Numbered from the stretch's first letter, positions 11,298 to 23,639 are shown. The stretch: DNA of 64,000 nucleotides from Lamellibrachia columna (GCA_963662155.1 OY759271.1:12404898-12468897); one strand, 5' to 3'. The notes: generated from the sequence alone by a model not told the origin. Numbers and translations are program-made.

Positions 11298-11419
11298 CAA
11301 TCACGCGTTGTCGAGTATGATGAATCCGAGTCATATTGAAGATGATAAATGGTGTCCAGTTATGTCAGATGAGTGCGTCAATGATGGAATAGGCCGAATC
11401 GCGATTTGCAGATCCTGCC

Positions 11420-11606
<187 letters not shown>

Positions 11607-11999
11607 TTTTCAAATTGAGTTTCTTAATCGGCTCATGGATATAGCTCTCATCTGACAGGAATCGTTTTGCAATGAACGACAGACGAGCACTTTGGAGGTC
11701 CGAGGCGATGTCACCGGAAGCAACCACACCAGAGCTGATGCTCAGGAAGTCAGTCTGATCAACGAACGGATTAAACCAATGATTACGTGGACGTCCCTCT
11801 CTTCCCTCCGTCTAGCCGGGGGTCTTTCCAATTCATCGACTACGCATCGTACCGGCCATTATATCGAACTATTGCTGCTCGTTCACAAGACAACACCCAT
11901 CGACGTACATCATTGCGATTGAGGGTAAATCCACTTATGCCTCCAACTGTTTTAGAATCCTTATTGACCGCCTGTTAGATCACCTGGTCACACGCAGCA
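11607..11999. other. No recognisable gene
   Basis: Overlapping short frames on the plus strand show no recognisable domain. Confidence 0.4.
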
Positions 12000-12663
12000 C
12001 GGTTGAATCAACCTGAGTATGGTTGATCAAATCTGAGTGTGGACAATCCCACCTGAGTACGGTTGATCCAACCTTGACCACGGTTGAGCCAATTTTGACC
12101 ACGGTTGAGCCAACCTTGACCACTATTGATCCAACTTGAGTACGGTTGAGCCCACCTGAGTACGGTTGAGCCACCCTGTGTATGGTTGATCCAACACGAG
12201 TACGGTTGAGCCAACCTATGTACGGTTGATCCAACCCGAGAACGGTTGACCCAACCTTGAACACGGTTGAGTCAATCTGAATACGGTTGAGTCAACCTAA
12301 GTACTGTTGATCCAATCTGCATACGGTTAATCCAACTTGAGTACGATTAAGCCAACTTTGATCATGGTTGAATCAACTTGAATAAAATTGAGTCAACCTA
12401 AGTACGGTTAACCCAACCCGAGTACCGTTTAGCCAACCTAAGTACTGTTAAGCCAACCTGAATACTATTGAACCAAACTGAGTAAGAATGAGCGATCCTG
12501 AGTACGTTTGAGCCAACCGGAGAACGGTAGATCCAACATTGAGCACGATTGAGCCAGTCTGGTACAGTTGAATCAACCTTGAGCACGGTTGAGTCAACCT
12601 GAGTACGGTTTAGGCAACCCGAGTAAGGTTGAGCCAACCCGGAGAACAGTTGAGCCAACCATT
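12000..12663. repeat. 20-bp minisatellite with internal dyad, about 33 units
   Basis: Degenerate tandem units around ACGGTTGAGCCAACCTGAGT. Each unit contains the imperfect inverted pair GGTTG...CAACC, so single strands could fold into a series of small hairpins. Minus-strand open frames through it are periodic and have no other support. Confidence 0.9.
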
Positions 12664-12734
12664 AATTGTACGGTTGGGGTGTACCCATGGTGACATTGTC
12701 ATCAATATGCTATTCCAGTATCAACAGTTTCTGC

Positions 12735-12945
12735 AATGGCGTACATCCAGATGCAAATGAGTCAATGGCGTACATCCAGGTACAAATGAGTCAATTGCGT
12801 ACATCCATACACAAATGAGTCAATCGCGTATATCCAGATACAAATGAGTCAATTGCGCACATCCATATACAAATGAGTCAATCGCGTATATCCAAATACA
12901 AATGAGTCAATTGCGTACATCTAGATACAAATGAGTCAATTGTAC
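12735..12945. repeat. 29-bp minisatellite, about 7-8 units
   Basis: Units contain GCGTACATCCAGATACAAAT followed by GAGTCAAT. The heptamer TGAGTCA is preserved in every unit while other positions vary. TGAGTCA is the AP-1 consensus; whether that matters here is unknown. Confidence 0.9.
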
Positions 12946-14139
12946 CAGGCTTGCTTTCCCCGGTACACAACACGACACACGTATTTCGGATACTCTGACA
13001 AAGGTTAACTTCAAACTCTGTCTCGACGTATTTCTCTATCTATGTCTTTCAAGATACACAAGCATTCTGAAATAAAGTGAACCATTATTGTGCTTGTTCT
13101 CTGCATGTCACCAGATGATGACTATCATTATCTGCAGTGAAGAATTCAGATATGAGAAGGGTCATGCAGAACTTCTTCTCCTATCATCTTGCGTCAAAGG
13201 CTTCACACAGGAGACAATCGCACGCCACCTTCATATGTCCTGAGCCCTAGCGGTAAATTACTATGGGATCCTAGACATAAAATATGATAATAGTAGGGAT
13301 ATGAATTATAAAACCAACATTATTACAAGAAGATTAAACGTCTGTAAATGTGTGTAGAACACTAAAATTACCTTACCCGAAGAAGCAGAAACGAATAAAC
13401 AGGCGTCTTCAAAAATAATACATAATACAAACTGAGATAAGATAATCAGTAAATAGCTATGATTCGAAAAGGCAGCTTGCTCCACCACTTCTCGTTACTA
13501 AATAAAAAAGACCCAAGTGTCGTTTGGAACATGGAATATAAATTAGCAATTCAGTATTAGAAACATCAGGAGAATCGATCATTAATAGATCCGCCTACCA
13601 GAGCTTGTTAACTGTTCCGCGATACAACCTGTGTCCTGGCGAACAAAGCTGGAACGATTCTGACGAACACTAGCTCAAGTATATATTCCCTCGCCGGATA
13701 ATTTGTTATATGATCTAGCACATAAAGAGTGCACCTTGTAGGTATTTAGCTCAGTTTTTTCACTACATAAACATACACTTTAAGTATAGGACTATGGACG
13801 GGAAATGAGTAAAACGATCCAATGACACCTATTTTTAAACTTGCTCTAGTTTAAAATAAAAAATGTCTGACTCCGGTCGTTTTAAACATTTATCTTTGCT
13901 TTCTTCACATGCGCTCAGTGCATTTATCAAGACTGTGTTAAAAACGAGCGACACTACTCGGGCATGAAACCCTTTTTTATTAATGACGCAAGAACCAGGA
14001 ACGCGAAATGTAGGTCTATGTACACAACCTTACCATTGTACTTGTCATATTTTTTAAGTTTACCTAGCGATCCGTTGGTGGATGCCAGACTATTATTGTT
14101 GAGAGGTTTTCAAACACACGTCAAGACATTTCGCACCCC
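12946..14139. other. No recognisable gene
   Basis: AT-rich sequence with no recognised coding exon or repeat. It ends at the conserved block upstream of peptide gene B. Confidence 0.4.
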
Positions 14140-14320
14140 ATTGCACCACATCTTGAACCCTGCTACGATACTTGCAGCTACGTATAACGAGCAATGTAAA
14201 TAACCTCACTACATATATAATTTGTTCGCAATTCACAATATATCCGAAAAACAAATGTTGTCGAGTCTCCGCTATAAAAGGCGTCAGCGAACACGTACAG
14301 GGAATTGTTTTCAGTTCAAG
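14140..14320 (+). promoter_or_regulatory. Promoter region of peptide gene B, with TATA box
   Basis: TATAAAAG at 14,273-14,280 lies 40 bases before the ATG and would place transcription start near 14,300. Further up, at 14,145-14,200, is a block (CATCTTGAACC, then ACTTGCAGCTA) that recurs before peptide gene C at 32,185-32,235. This shows that the duplication unit included the promoter. The last bases before the ATG (TCAAG) are also shared. Confidence 0.65.
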
Positions 14321-17181
14321 ATGCAAGTGCCCTTCCTAAGTAAGTCATTAAGCATGTATGTAGCAATGTGGGTAAAGACGGTAGAAAATCATGGCTGATT
14401 AATTTCAAATACTGCAGACAGCGACAGGAAACGACACACTGTCTCCAAACTATCGCTATGGTTACAACAGCAACGGAATGCTGACGTGACGAACCAGCCG
14501 GGGAAATGTTGTAGAAAACCATGGGAACTATACTGTAATAGCGAGTATATGTATGTATATTTGTATGTTTGTATGTTGTGCTTCTCCTCTTGGCCTTTTG
14601 CATCTCGGGCGCCAGATTTGTAGGGTTCATCTACGACCCACGGTCGGGTCGTCTCAGACGAATTGTTTTCGAAATTCACCCAGCTTTTACCCTTTCTACG
14701 AACAACCAGATTACCCTTTGTATTTGTTGCGTAAATTTTCCACAATGCTATGCGAATAATTACGTACACTTGTTGACAACGTCATGCGTCTTCTCTTCGA
14801 TTGTCCCAAGTTACGTAATAGCAAGGTGTCGCTACACGTTACTACAACTGCCAGTATTATGTCGACACTTCGAGAGATATTGACTGGCAGCACCAAGTAC
14901 CAAGGCATAGGTGGATATTTCTGCGATAATGTTTTTTAATATTGTTATCGTGACAGTCACTTACGGACTACCAAGTTATCCGGTCCAGAGGATTGGCATT
15001 TTTGCTAGTAATGTCTAATTGACATTGGATATTTTCAAGAAAAAAACATTTTAATATGGGTTTCCGTTAACGTTTCCTTGTCACATAGGCCTATTGGTAC
15101 ATACTTTTGTGAAACATTGCAGTTAATGTCGGTTCGATATAGTGGTATTTACCGCTTGTTTTTTTGTACAATATTCTTAAGGAATAAGGTAATTTTAGCC
15201 GCGGAGAATTCAGAAAATATTCTATATAATTTTTACAGAATATTCTGTAGAATTTTTTTATAGAATAATCTATAGAAGTTTTGCAGATAGAACATTTTCT
15301 ATTGTTTTCTGTACAATATCCTGCTATGTTCTGTAGAATGATATAGATTTCAGTAGAAATTTTATAGAATTCTAAACATGTTTTTGTTAAGGGCACTTAC
15401 TAGTTGCAAACATTACCTTTTGGTACTGTCCTTAAGTTGGTCATTATCCACAAATTTAGACCCGTGCCTTGAAAACGTAATGTGAAATATTAGCTATACT
15501 ATCGAGATAACTATTTGATGGACGCTACTAAGTATTATGTCAGAGTACTTGATAGTGTGGCGACAACAAACAACGAGACGCGCGGTACGGTAGTGGTTAG
15601 CGTACCCACTTTACATGCCGGAGTTCAGGGTTAAAATTCCGGATCAGGCACTTTTGGTGAAAAACCTGGCTCTCAAGATTGTTTGCGTATCCCACGTGGC
15701 TCGGATGACCACATTAACGTATGTACCGTCTCTTTAATTGCTGACATAAACGAATCACAAAGGACAGTAGGCACCCTAGCAGCGCTCAGTGCAACCACGA
15801 TGATGTTCTGAAGCTGGTTGTCTAAATGAATGAGGCCTACTAAGATCAACAGATTATGGGAACACCAACGTATAGACAAAATAGTCAGAACGTGCCAAGT
15901 GTTTGAAACTAACTAGAACTTGATAAACCACTGCTGGCTTGCATAGTGTCGGCGAGTGTTTTCCGCATTCCAATGGATGGGGGTATTCTTCCAACCAGCC
16001 CAATGTACCAGCATCTCTTACGTCCACTAGACAGCCGCGTTGCGAATAACAGTGGCTTCCGCTGAACAGAATCATGGATAACAGAATAGGCGGGATCAGA
16101 ATCAGTCGCTTAGTAGAATCACGTCAACCGGTTAGTAGAATCAGATACACGAAAAACGATAAACTTTGGCACGAAAAACAAACGTTTTCGTCTTCTTATC
16201 AAATCAAATATAACCACAGATCAGTGTTTTGATGAAAAAACGATACACTGTACTTGTAAAATGGCAAAACATTACATACACTGAAATACTATTGCCTGTA
16301 GCCGTTGCCACAAGCCCTCGCGAGATTTACGTTGTTGTTTAAGTTGCTTTCGTCTATCTACGAAAATAAATGTCGTCCTAGTATGCCAATTTATTAAACT
16401 GCATAGCTACTATACAATAATTCAATATGGACGAAATAAAACTTAATTGTTTGACGTACATTCACTTCCATATCATTATGAGCACGTTGTTTTCGGCACT
16501 ACGCATAAGTGGATCAGCCGCTTAGTAGAATGAAATTGCTTTTGCTTGAAGTGATTCTACGAGTCTTCAGTATTCTCTTGTACGACAAGACACGGTTTTC
16601 ACATGCGAGAAAGTGAATAAAAATACAACATTGGTAAAGTACAGCGGCGTTTCCTAAACCACGACAGACAATAACTAGGTTCCGACCAGCTAAACGTCAA
16701 TGTTCACAACACTGCAGTGGTTTGTCTGGACGCGAAACTTGAGCTAAAACAATGTGTCGTAGGGGGGTATGACGTCATGCCTAATCGGAAGACACCGTTG
16801 CTATCTCTGCTGTTTCTGCATGTTGTCATATACATGTACTGTTATGAAAATGCCCAATGTTTTTATACTGGATACAATACTTAATAACATTTACGGGTTT
16901 AAAATACGTTCAAATGGGTTTCCTTTCCAGCCCTCGTTTTCATTGCGATCATATTTGAAAGCCTACAACAGGATTCCACTGTCGCCGTCCCAGCAAAACA
17001 TGTCAAGTCAGTGGGAGAGTGTTTCTTGGCTTGCTACAAAACATTTGAGAGATGTACACACGAATGCCCCTTCGCAAGCATTATCACTAGCTACCAATAT
17101 AACATCTGCAAGCAGAGGTTGGAGAAATGCAACGAGAGATGTGTCAATCGGTTTGGAGTAACTGAAGAAAAGGGACAATGA
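14321..17181 (+). CDS. Cysteine-rich secreted peptide, family copy B (two exons)
   Basis: Exon 1 is 14,321-14,339: 19 bases, starting MQVPFL and ending in a perfect GTAAGT donor in phase 1. Exon 2 is 16,931-17,181, after the acceptor TCCTTTCCAG, ending in TGA. The join gives 89 residues: a signal peptide of about 17 residues (hydrophobic TLVFIAIIF core), a short spacer, then seven cysteines spaced C-x3-C-x6-C-x3-C-x13-C-x6-C-x3-C and an FG-TEEK tail. The frame fits only with this phase, which supports the model. An AATAAA lies 78 bases after the stop. The 2.6-kb intron holds repeats and a tRNA-like SINE. It is a paralogue of A and C. Function unknown: secretion and a disulfide-stabilised helical pair are inferred from spacing alone, and an antimicrobial, venom-like, reproductive or matrix role cannot be distinguished. 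Confidence 0.8.
14569..14883 (+). CDS. Candidate small secreted cysteine-containing protein
   Basis: A 104-codon open frame begins with a plausible signal peptide (VVLLLLAFCISGA) and contains nine cysteines, most of them in its second half. It lies inside the intron of peptide gene B on the same strand. One stretch (C, 13 residues including FSSIV and SY, C) resembles the central loop of gene B, but the remaining cysteine spacing does not match the family. No promoter or polyadenylation signal was identified, and several other frames are open here, so it may be chance. Confidence 0.25.
   Translation: MYVVLLLLAFCISGARFVGFIYDPRSGRLRRIVFEIHPAFTLSTNNQITLCICCVNFPQCYANNYVHLLTTSCVFSSIVPSYVIARCRYTLLQLPVLCRHFERY
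15180..15375. repeat. Degenerate TTCTATAGAA palindrome-rich repeat, copy 1
   Basis: The segment is built from variants of the palindrome TTCTATAGAA and ATTCTGTAGAAT at irregular spacing of 10-20 bases. The same composition occurs at 44,125-44,365. It lies in the intron of peptide gene B. Confidence 0.6.
15578..15655 (+). repeat. tRNA-like SINE head
   Basis: TAGTGGTTAGCGT matches a tRNA box A, and GGTTAAAATTCC, about 35 bases on, is a decayed box B. It lies in the intron of peptide gene B. Probably a tRNA-derived SINE. Confidence 0.5.
16095..16535. repeat. Short direct repeats (CGCTTAGTAGAAT)
   Basis: The motif CGCTTAGTAGAAT occurs near 16,105 and 16,520 in the same orientation, with a related GGTTAGTAGAATCA near 16,130. 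They may be the ends of a degraded insertion in the intron of peptide gene B. Confidence 0.35.
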
Positions 17182-17258
17182 TGCACTGACACTGACCATC
17201 CTCGCAGCACCAGAGGTTTATGTCTACATACAACCGCTGGTTGATACACTGTGATATT

Positions 17259-17264
17259 AATAAA
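17259..17264 (+). terminator. Polyadenylation signal of peptide gene B
   Basis: AATAAA 78 bases downstream of the TGA stop at 17,181. Confidence 0.55.
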
Positions 17265-17430
17265 AGTATATCATGTTATGTGCTATCCAATATTTGTATT
17301 TATATCAGAATTTAGCGTAGCCGCTAAATAAATGGTTGATAGCATTTTGTCACGAAACTACGATTATTCATTATCCACGAGTTGCGGTCTGGTACGGATG
17401 TGTTCCTGTTACCGTGGATATGAAATGTAT

Positions 17431-17511
17431 TCATACATACATACATACATACGTACGTACGTACGTACGTACGTACGTACGTACGTACGTACGCACGCAC
17501 GCACGCACGCA

Positions 17512-17559
<48 letters not shown>

Positions 17560-17631
17560 TACATACATACATACATACATACATACATACATACATACAT
17601 ACATACATACATACATACATACATACATAAA
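17431..17631. repeat. Compound microsatellite ACAT-ACGT-ACGC-AC-ACAT
   Basis: Blocks follow in the order (ACAT)n, (ACGT)n, (ACGC)n, (AC)n, (ACAT)n. Neighbouring blocks differ by single substitutions in the four-base unit. Confidence 0.95.
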
Positions 17632-17766
17632 TACATAAATACTATTCATACATAAATACTATTCATACATAGATAATATTCATACATACATACTATTTAG
17701 GACGGTTAGCAAAATAACAGTTATTTGACGGACAAAAGCAGGAGTCGTATTATTGATTCTAGACGG

Positions 17767-18746
17767 GGAGCCACGCAAAATAAATATTTTCCGACCCACC
17801 ACGGGGCGCTCAAATGTTGGCGATATTGAGCCGTTGGCAATATGACCCCCAGGTTTCCGTGAAAGTTATGTTGTCATAGCAACGGGTTTAGCAACATTTT
17901 GCCTATAAATTCCTCGATGGTTTACGCTTCTCTTGGTATATAGCATGTCATAGTAGATAGATCTTTGACAATTATTTTACAATCGATCGAATTCTAGTGA
18001 AACTAGGACTTTTTGTATAAATTTCCTACAGGCGGTTTCTTACTTGCGCGGGCGATTTCCGAGTCCGAATTTTTACCACTGTGCACAAATGAGTGCCAAG
18101 CAAACAACTAATACAGGTATTTTAATTATGTTTGTCTATAGATGCAGTTAAGATAACAATCTTTTGGATTCGTGTGTTTAAAAGTTTCAATAATACACGA
18201 TGGGAAAATGCACTATTTATTGGTTATGCTAGTATCTCTATCACTATAATTTTCAGCACCACGTAACATGAATTGAAGTTTACATATGGTGAATATGTAT
18301 GTTTTAGTTAAATGATACTAGAACCTTCTAAAACATATAGTGAAATGAATATTTAATACGTATGCACATATGTGCATCAACAAATCAATTAATAGTGATT
18401 ATTTCCCCACCGTTTATTGCTAAAACTTTACTTTTTAAACAGGCGAATCCAACATATTTTTTATCTTATCTGCATCTTATCTACATCTAAGAGCAAACAT
18501 CATTATATCATTACTTTTTGTTTGGCGCCCATTTGAAGAGATGTCCGGTGGTTAAAATCGGGACTCCGAAATCGCTTGCGCACATCGGAGCCCGTGTGTA
18601 GGACATTTGTACGTAACTCCCAAAATAATGAAAAATTTACTTATGTGGTAACACAACATTCACGCAAAACCTGGTGGTAATATTGTCATCGGCTCAATAT
18701 CGCCAACATTTAGGGTGGTCTGAAAATATGTTTCGTGCTTGGCTCC
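17767..18746. mobile_element. Foldback-type non-autonomous DNA transposon
   Basis: The ends are inverted copies: GGAGCC at 17,767 and GGCTCC at 18,741. Inside them lies a shared block (AAATGTTGGCGATATTGAGC) at about 17,812 and, inverted, at about 18,690. A second inverted pair lies deeper (GCGATTTCCGAGTCCG near 18,045, inverted near 18,560). The arms therefore extend about 300 bases on the left and 220 on the right. There is no transposase. Flanking target duplication is not clear. Confidence 0.75.
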
Positions 18747-18854
18747 TCTTCTAAAATCAATAAGTATGAACCAAGGAAGGCACATACAAATGTGGTGCTT
18801 TTATCCGCCAAGTAATTGACAAAAAGTGACCTAACCGCCCTGACTATGCATATA

Positions 18855-18899
18855 TACATGCATACATACATACATACATACATGCATGCATGCATGCAT

Positions 18900-18942
<43 letters not shown>

Positions 18943-18972
18943 CACACACACGTTCGCGCGCGCGCATACATA
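18855..18972. repeat. Compound microsatellite ATAC-ATGC-ACGC-AC-CG
   Basis: Ordered blocks (CATA)n, (CATG)n, (CACG)n, (CA)n and a short CG run, parallel to the locus at 17,431. Confidence 0.95.
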
Positions 18973-18989
18973 CATACCTTTTTATTTGT

Positions 18990-19175
18990 CACAGACTAAA
19001 CTTGTGAATGGGTTGTGCATATTACAATGCTGCATTGTACCTCTTAAAGTTGCGCATAGGGTGTATATAAGTTCAAGATGTTGCGACATGAGATATGCAG
19101 CCAAGGGTGTTGACGAGGATTGTGTAGCTTCTTGGCAATGTCATCGAAGGAAGACCTTGCCCTAAACATGTGCCT
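18990..19175. repeat. Dispersed repeat Z, copy 1
   Basis: Shares TTCAAGATGTTGCGACATG and following sequence with 19,850-20,015. The TATATAAG plus TTCAAGATG here imitates the first exon of the peptide family but belongs to this repeat. Confidence 0.6.
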
Positions 19176-19849
19176 TCAGTTCAGCAGGGCTTGTTGCAAA
19201 CATAAGTCACGTACATATGCAAGTGGCATAGAGGATCATCGAAACGAAAATATTTTCAATGTAAATGTTTGATAACAAATCAAACAACTCTAAGCACATC
19301 CGTTCTCTTTGTCAGCCGTTCCCTTTCCAATCTTTCAACGGGTCCAGCCGATTGTAAACGGTGCTAACTCCTCTTCAGACTCTCTTTCACACCAACTTCC
19401 TCCCTCAACTCCTCCACGCAAGCCACGTAGAAAAAGCCACAAGAGATATCAATGACAAACAACTTCTCACTGAAGCACAATGGAGTTTCCAACCGCCTCC
19501 CACCCAAATACTCGAAACAGAGATAATCTGCGAACTATCCTGAGAAATGTTCACTATTTTTAGATAATCTTAGGGCTAGACACACTTTGACAACGCTTCA
19601 TGCCTATCCAAGTTACCTGCTAAGATATGCACCAAACCATTTCAAATCATAGTAAAGAAAATGCGACAATTGAAGCACATTTGTGAGGTGTGTTAACATA
19701 TTGCGAAGTCGCCATGCGTCTTGAATTGAAAAGGTTTTCGCATAATTAGTGTATTGACGCCTTTTATATCGGAAACATAATTTGTTTTGTGTCAGACAAC
19801 ATTTCAATTTCAATTAAACTTGTGAAAGAGGAGGGAAGTAGAAATCATA
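19176..19849. other. No recognisable gene
   Basis: Nothing identifiable between the two copies of repeat Z. Confidence 0.4.
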
Positions 19850-20015
19850 GTACCTCTTGACATTGCGCATTGGAAATAGCATGTCCTCCACGCAGCGTGC
19901 CTGGGTTCAAGATGTCGCGACATGTGTTCTAAGAAATGCAGTCAAGGGGGTTGATGATGAGGATTTCATGGCTTCTCGACAATGACATGGACAGATGACC
20001 TGGCCCCAAAAAGTG
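19850..20015. repeat. Dispersed repeat Z, copy 2
   Basis: Direct copy of 18,990-19,175 with several indels (shared TTCAAGATGTCGCGACATG and ATGCAGTCAAGGGGGTTGA). Confidence 0.6.
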
Positions 20016-20499
20016 CTGTCATCTTATGTGGCTTTTCTAGTACGGCTAATTATAGCGCATTAGTGCTTAACGGGGAAGGGCTCTTTCTACTGTTGTGGAA
20101 AAGCTGTTATTGTAACAACCGAGAGTCGCTTAAAAGCAACATATGTTATAGTTGGAATAAGGAATACTTGTAGCAATGTATTCGAGTTTATGCTAAATCT
20201 ATATTGGGAACATACTTAGAACATATAAAGACCGTGTGTTAGTGTCATGTCACCCAGCTAGAGAGAATCCGTCGATGTTTCTCAATATTGTTTGAATACA
20301 TTTTTTTCAAGAGTTTTGTGTTTCCGTCTTCGATTAACCAAGTGTGGCAATTTTCCTTACGTTTATAATTCAAATGTTTGTAAACATTGTAGAAAAATAC
20401 TTTTAACGATAGGTACACGAAGTAATATTGGCTGGGGGCTATGATTTAAATCTGCTAAAAAATAAATGAATACGAAGTATGTAGTAATTTTGTTAATAT

Positions 20500-23110
20500 G
20501 CTAACAATACATAGTTTCTATCCGCAAATTACCCTGCCAACGAGATTTTGTCATACAACTGGTACACATATAGACAACTTCTTCCTTAAAATAAAAAACT
20601 ATCAACAAAGAAAAAAGTAGGTATATTATTAAAAACACTATCTGATCATTAACCCTACTTTACACCATCTGACATGACAATTAATAAAGAGGTCACTCCC
20701 AAATTTATACAAAAAAATGTACAAACAGAGAAAGCCATGACCCAAGTAAAATGAGATAATTGCATCGGAAAAATACAACAAACTAGATAAAAGCAGGTCA
20801 GCTGATACAAATATGAACTATGACATGATACACGGTGCTATTTTAAGCGCTAAATTAGTCAAATTAAAAAATATAAATATAAGAAGTCAAAATGGATACA
20901 GGGATTGCTTAGATCAACAGAACAGAGGTGAACTATGTTAAAAATTTAAAAAGACAAGACCCAGCACACAAGAATACAATAGCCTAAACATAAACTTAAA
21001 AACAAACAATGCCATATTAAAGAGCAGTATCTAAGCAGCTAAAAAAATTACTTAGAAACTACATTTACCAAATTTAAATACGACATCATATAAGAAACAC
21101 ATGGAAAACCATAAATTAAATTGTATCTAGAAATAAAATAAAATAATTATCTCCTATGATAATTAAGGAACATAATACTGAAATAACTAACAGATTCGAA
21201 ATAGCACACATATTTAATACATATTTTACTAGTATTGGTTCAAATATCGCTAAATATGCATTATTCAGGCGAGAAAAACCACAGATACTATTTCGAGAAT
21301 GCACAAAACAAAACAAAAATATTTTCAAGAAATTGTTAAAGAAACTATCAAGAGAACAATAAACAATCTCCCGAAGCAAAATAGCTGTGGATCCGATGGT
21401 GTATCTACACATTTATTAAAACATATTGCACCATCACTCATCAAATCCTTTACGCTAATAACAAATCAAATCATACACACTGGCATTTTCCCGAAAAAAC
21501 TAAAGCTCGCCAAAGTCATTCCCACTTTTAAGAAAGAAGACCCAGCCGTGTTCACTAATTACAGGCCAATCTCTCTTTTGCCAACAATATAAAAAGTTAC
21601 AGAAAAAGTAATTAGCGGTCAACTGTCTGAATACCTCGAAGAATCAAAGTTGTTTGCAGAAAATCAATATGGTTTTCGATCTGATCACTCAATATAGAAT
21701 ATGCCGCCTTAGAGTTAGTAGATAGAATCACTACTCAAATGGACAACAGTAAAATACCTATAAACATCTTTCTCGATCTACCTAAGGCTTTTGATACCAT
21801 TGATCATAATATATTACTGGACAAACTAATACACTATGTGTTGGAGGGCCCTAAACTGAAACTATTCATCAGCTACCCAACAAATAGAAAGCAATATGTA
21901 GAGTTGGGCGAAAATAGGCATTGGTGTCCCACAGGGGTCTGTTCTTCGACCGCTGTTGTTTATAATCTACATTAATCATATTTCACAGTCTAGTGAAATG
22001 TTAAATTTTATAACTTACACAGACGACACTATCCTTTCAAGTGCGCTAAATAATAAAAACAATACGAAAAACGTTGATGCTGGTTCCTTAATTAATGACG
22101 AACTTGGTAAAATTAATGAATGGCTTGAAATTAACAAACTGTCACAAACCATAGACAAATCTAGATATATGCTTATCTACATGCCAAATAAACAAGTAAA
22201 TGCACCTACGCTCCAAATCAGTAACAAAAACATTAAAAAAGTAAATGAATTCAACTTCCTAGGTCTAACTCTGAACACAAATTTAAAATGGAGGAAAATC
22301 ACTTAAAATAAGTGTTCCAGAACAACTGGAGTGTTAAATAAGCTTAAACACGTACTACCCCAAAATATAAAAACATATTATATATAACACACTGGTCCTA
22401 CCACATATGAACTATTGCATCATGGCATGGGGCTCTCAAAGAGAAAGAATATACAAAGTACAAAAGAAGGCTGTTAGAATATTAACAACGAGTAGATGCA
22501 TCTCACACACGGTTCCGTTTTTCAAAAGATTAAATTTATTAAAAATTACAGATTTACTAAGATTACAAGAACTCAAAATTCTATTATAAATTTATGCACA
22601 ATTTATTAACATCGTACCTACAAAATTGGCAGCTGACACCAAATTCAAACATCCAAACTCACAACACACGAGGACAACATGAATACATTTAGAACACAAC
22701 ATGAATTTTCTAAGCGATGCCTGAGACACAAACTACCTAACACTTTAAACAATACACCAACTCTGGTAAAAGAAAAAATCATCACACACAGCCTAAACGG
22801 GTTTGCGAACTACACCAAACATCAATACATACAAAACTATCAAACCTCGTGCAATATAACAAATTGTTGTACATGTAGATTTTGTTGTAGATTTACAGGC
22901 ACACTTTTTGTTTTTCATCTATTTGGAAGAATTACACTTGTTTGACGAACTCATTTAATTTTATTTAGTTTTATGTTTTGTCTCTCTTTGAAAGACTTGT
23001 TAGGCCAACACATTTACTAACTTATAAATATTCTAATTTATAAGGTGGCTCCTCGATAGGGACTAGTTAGTCTTAGAGGAGTATCCTGACCCTACTACCA
23101 TCATTTTATC
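20500..23110 (+). mobile_element. Jockey-superfamily LINE, degenerate copy 1
   Basis: From about 20,530 the plus strand encodes an endonuclease C-terminus (CHTTGTHIDNFF). It is followed by a reverse transcriptase broken by stops and frameshifts: SCGSDGVSTHLLK, FTNYRPISLLP (about 21,550), NQYGFR, INIFLDLPKAFDTIDHN (about 21,760) and the catalytic box as YTDDT instead of YADDT (about 22,015). The C-terminal region continues to about 22,945. The 3' end (GGTGGCTCCT, then TTAGTCTTAGAGGAG) matches the end of the opposite-strand copy at 30,200-32,095. It is inactive. Confidence 0.85.
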
Positions 23111-23639
23111 TTAATACACACCACGTTCATTGTAAAATTACAAACTTATACTATTTAATATTGTTGTGTTAACATGGATGTACGTATGTGTCTTTTAAAG
23201 CGTTACATTGGTCAAATTAAAAAGCTATTCTTGTCCGTTCGGCTAGCAAGTCAGTAGTCATATATGCATGATGCATTTGTTACAACATTTCTACAAGACT
23301 ATCATATAAATGTTTCGACCGCATGTTATTGTGTGTGTTCAAATCATTCTCGTGAATCAGTGATGAGATGCCGCAAGAACCAATAAAATACGTTGCAAAT
23401 GTGTACGTTGTTTATGTCCGGGCGAGTACTGTTCGGTAATGTAGCGCTCTTCAATGTTTTTTTAATTGCCAATCCACGGAATGTATTTTTCCGTGATACA
23501 ATAAACATGCAGGTACCAAACTGCAACTCCTGAATAAAGACTAAACGTCGTTTACGTGATCAAATAGTAAAGTTTTATCAACCGCACTTTTGGCGTAAGC
23601 AACAAAATTGAGTGTGATATCGACCAGCGATTGATGCAT
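23111..23639. other. No recognisable gene
   Basis: AT-rich flank between two LINE fragments; nothing identified. Confidence 0.4.

Noticed and set aside
19060..19085. TATATAAG followed by TTCAAGATG, resembling the promoter and first exon of the peptide family
   Set aside because: It belongs to a dispersed repeat whose second copy at 19,900 has the same TTCAAGATG; no GTAAGT donor follows.
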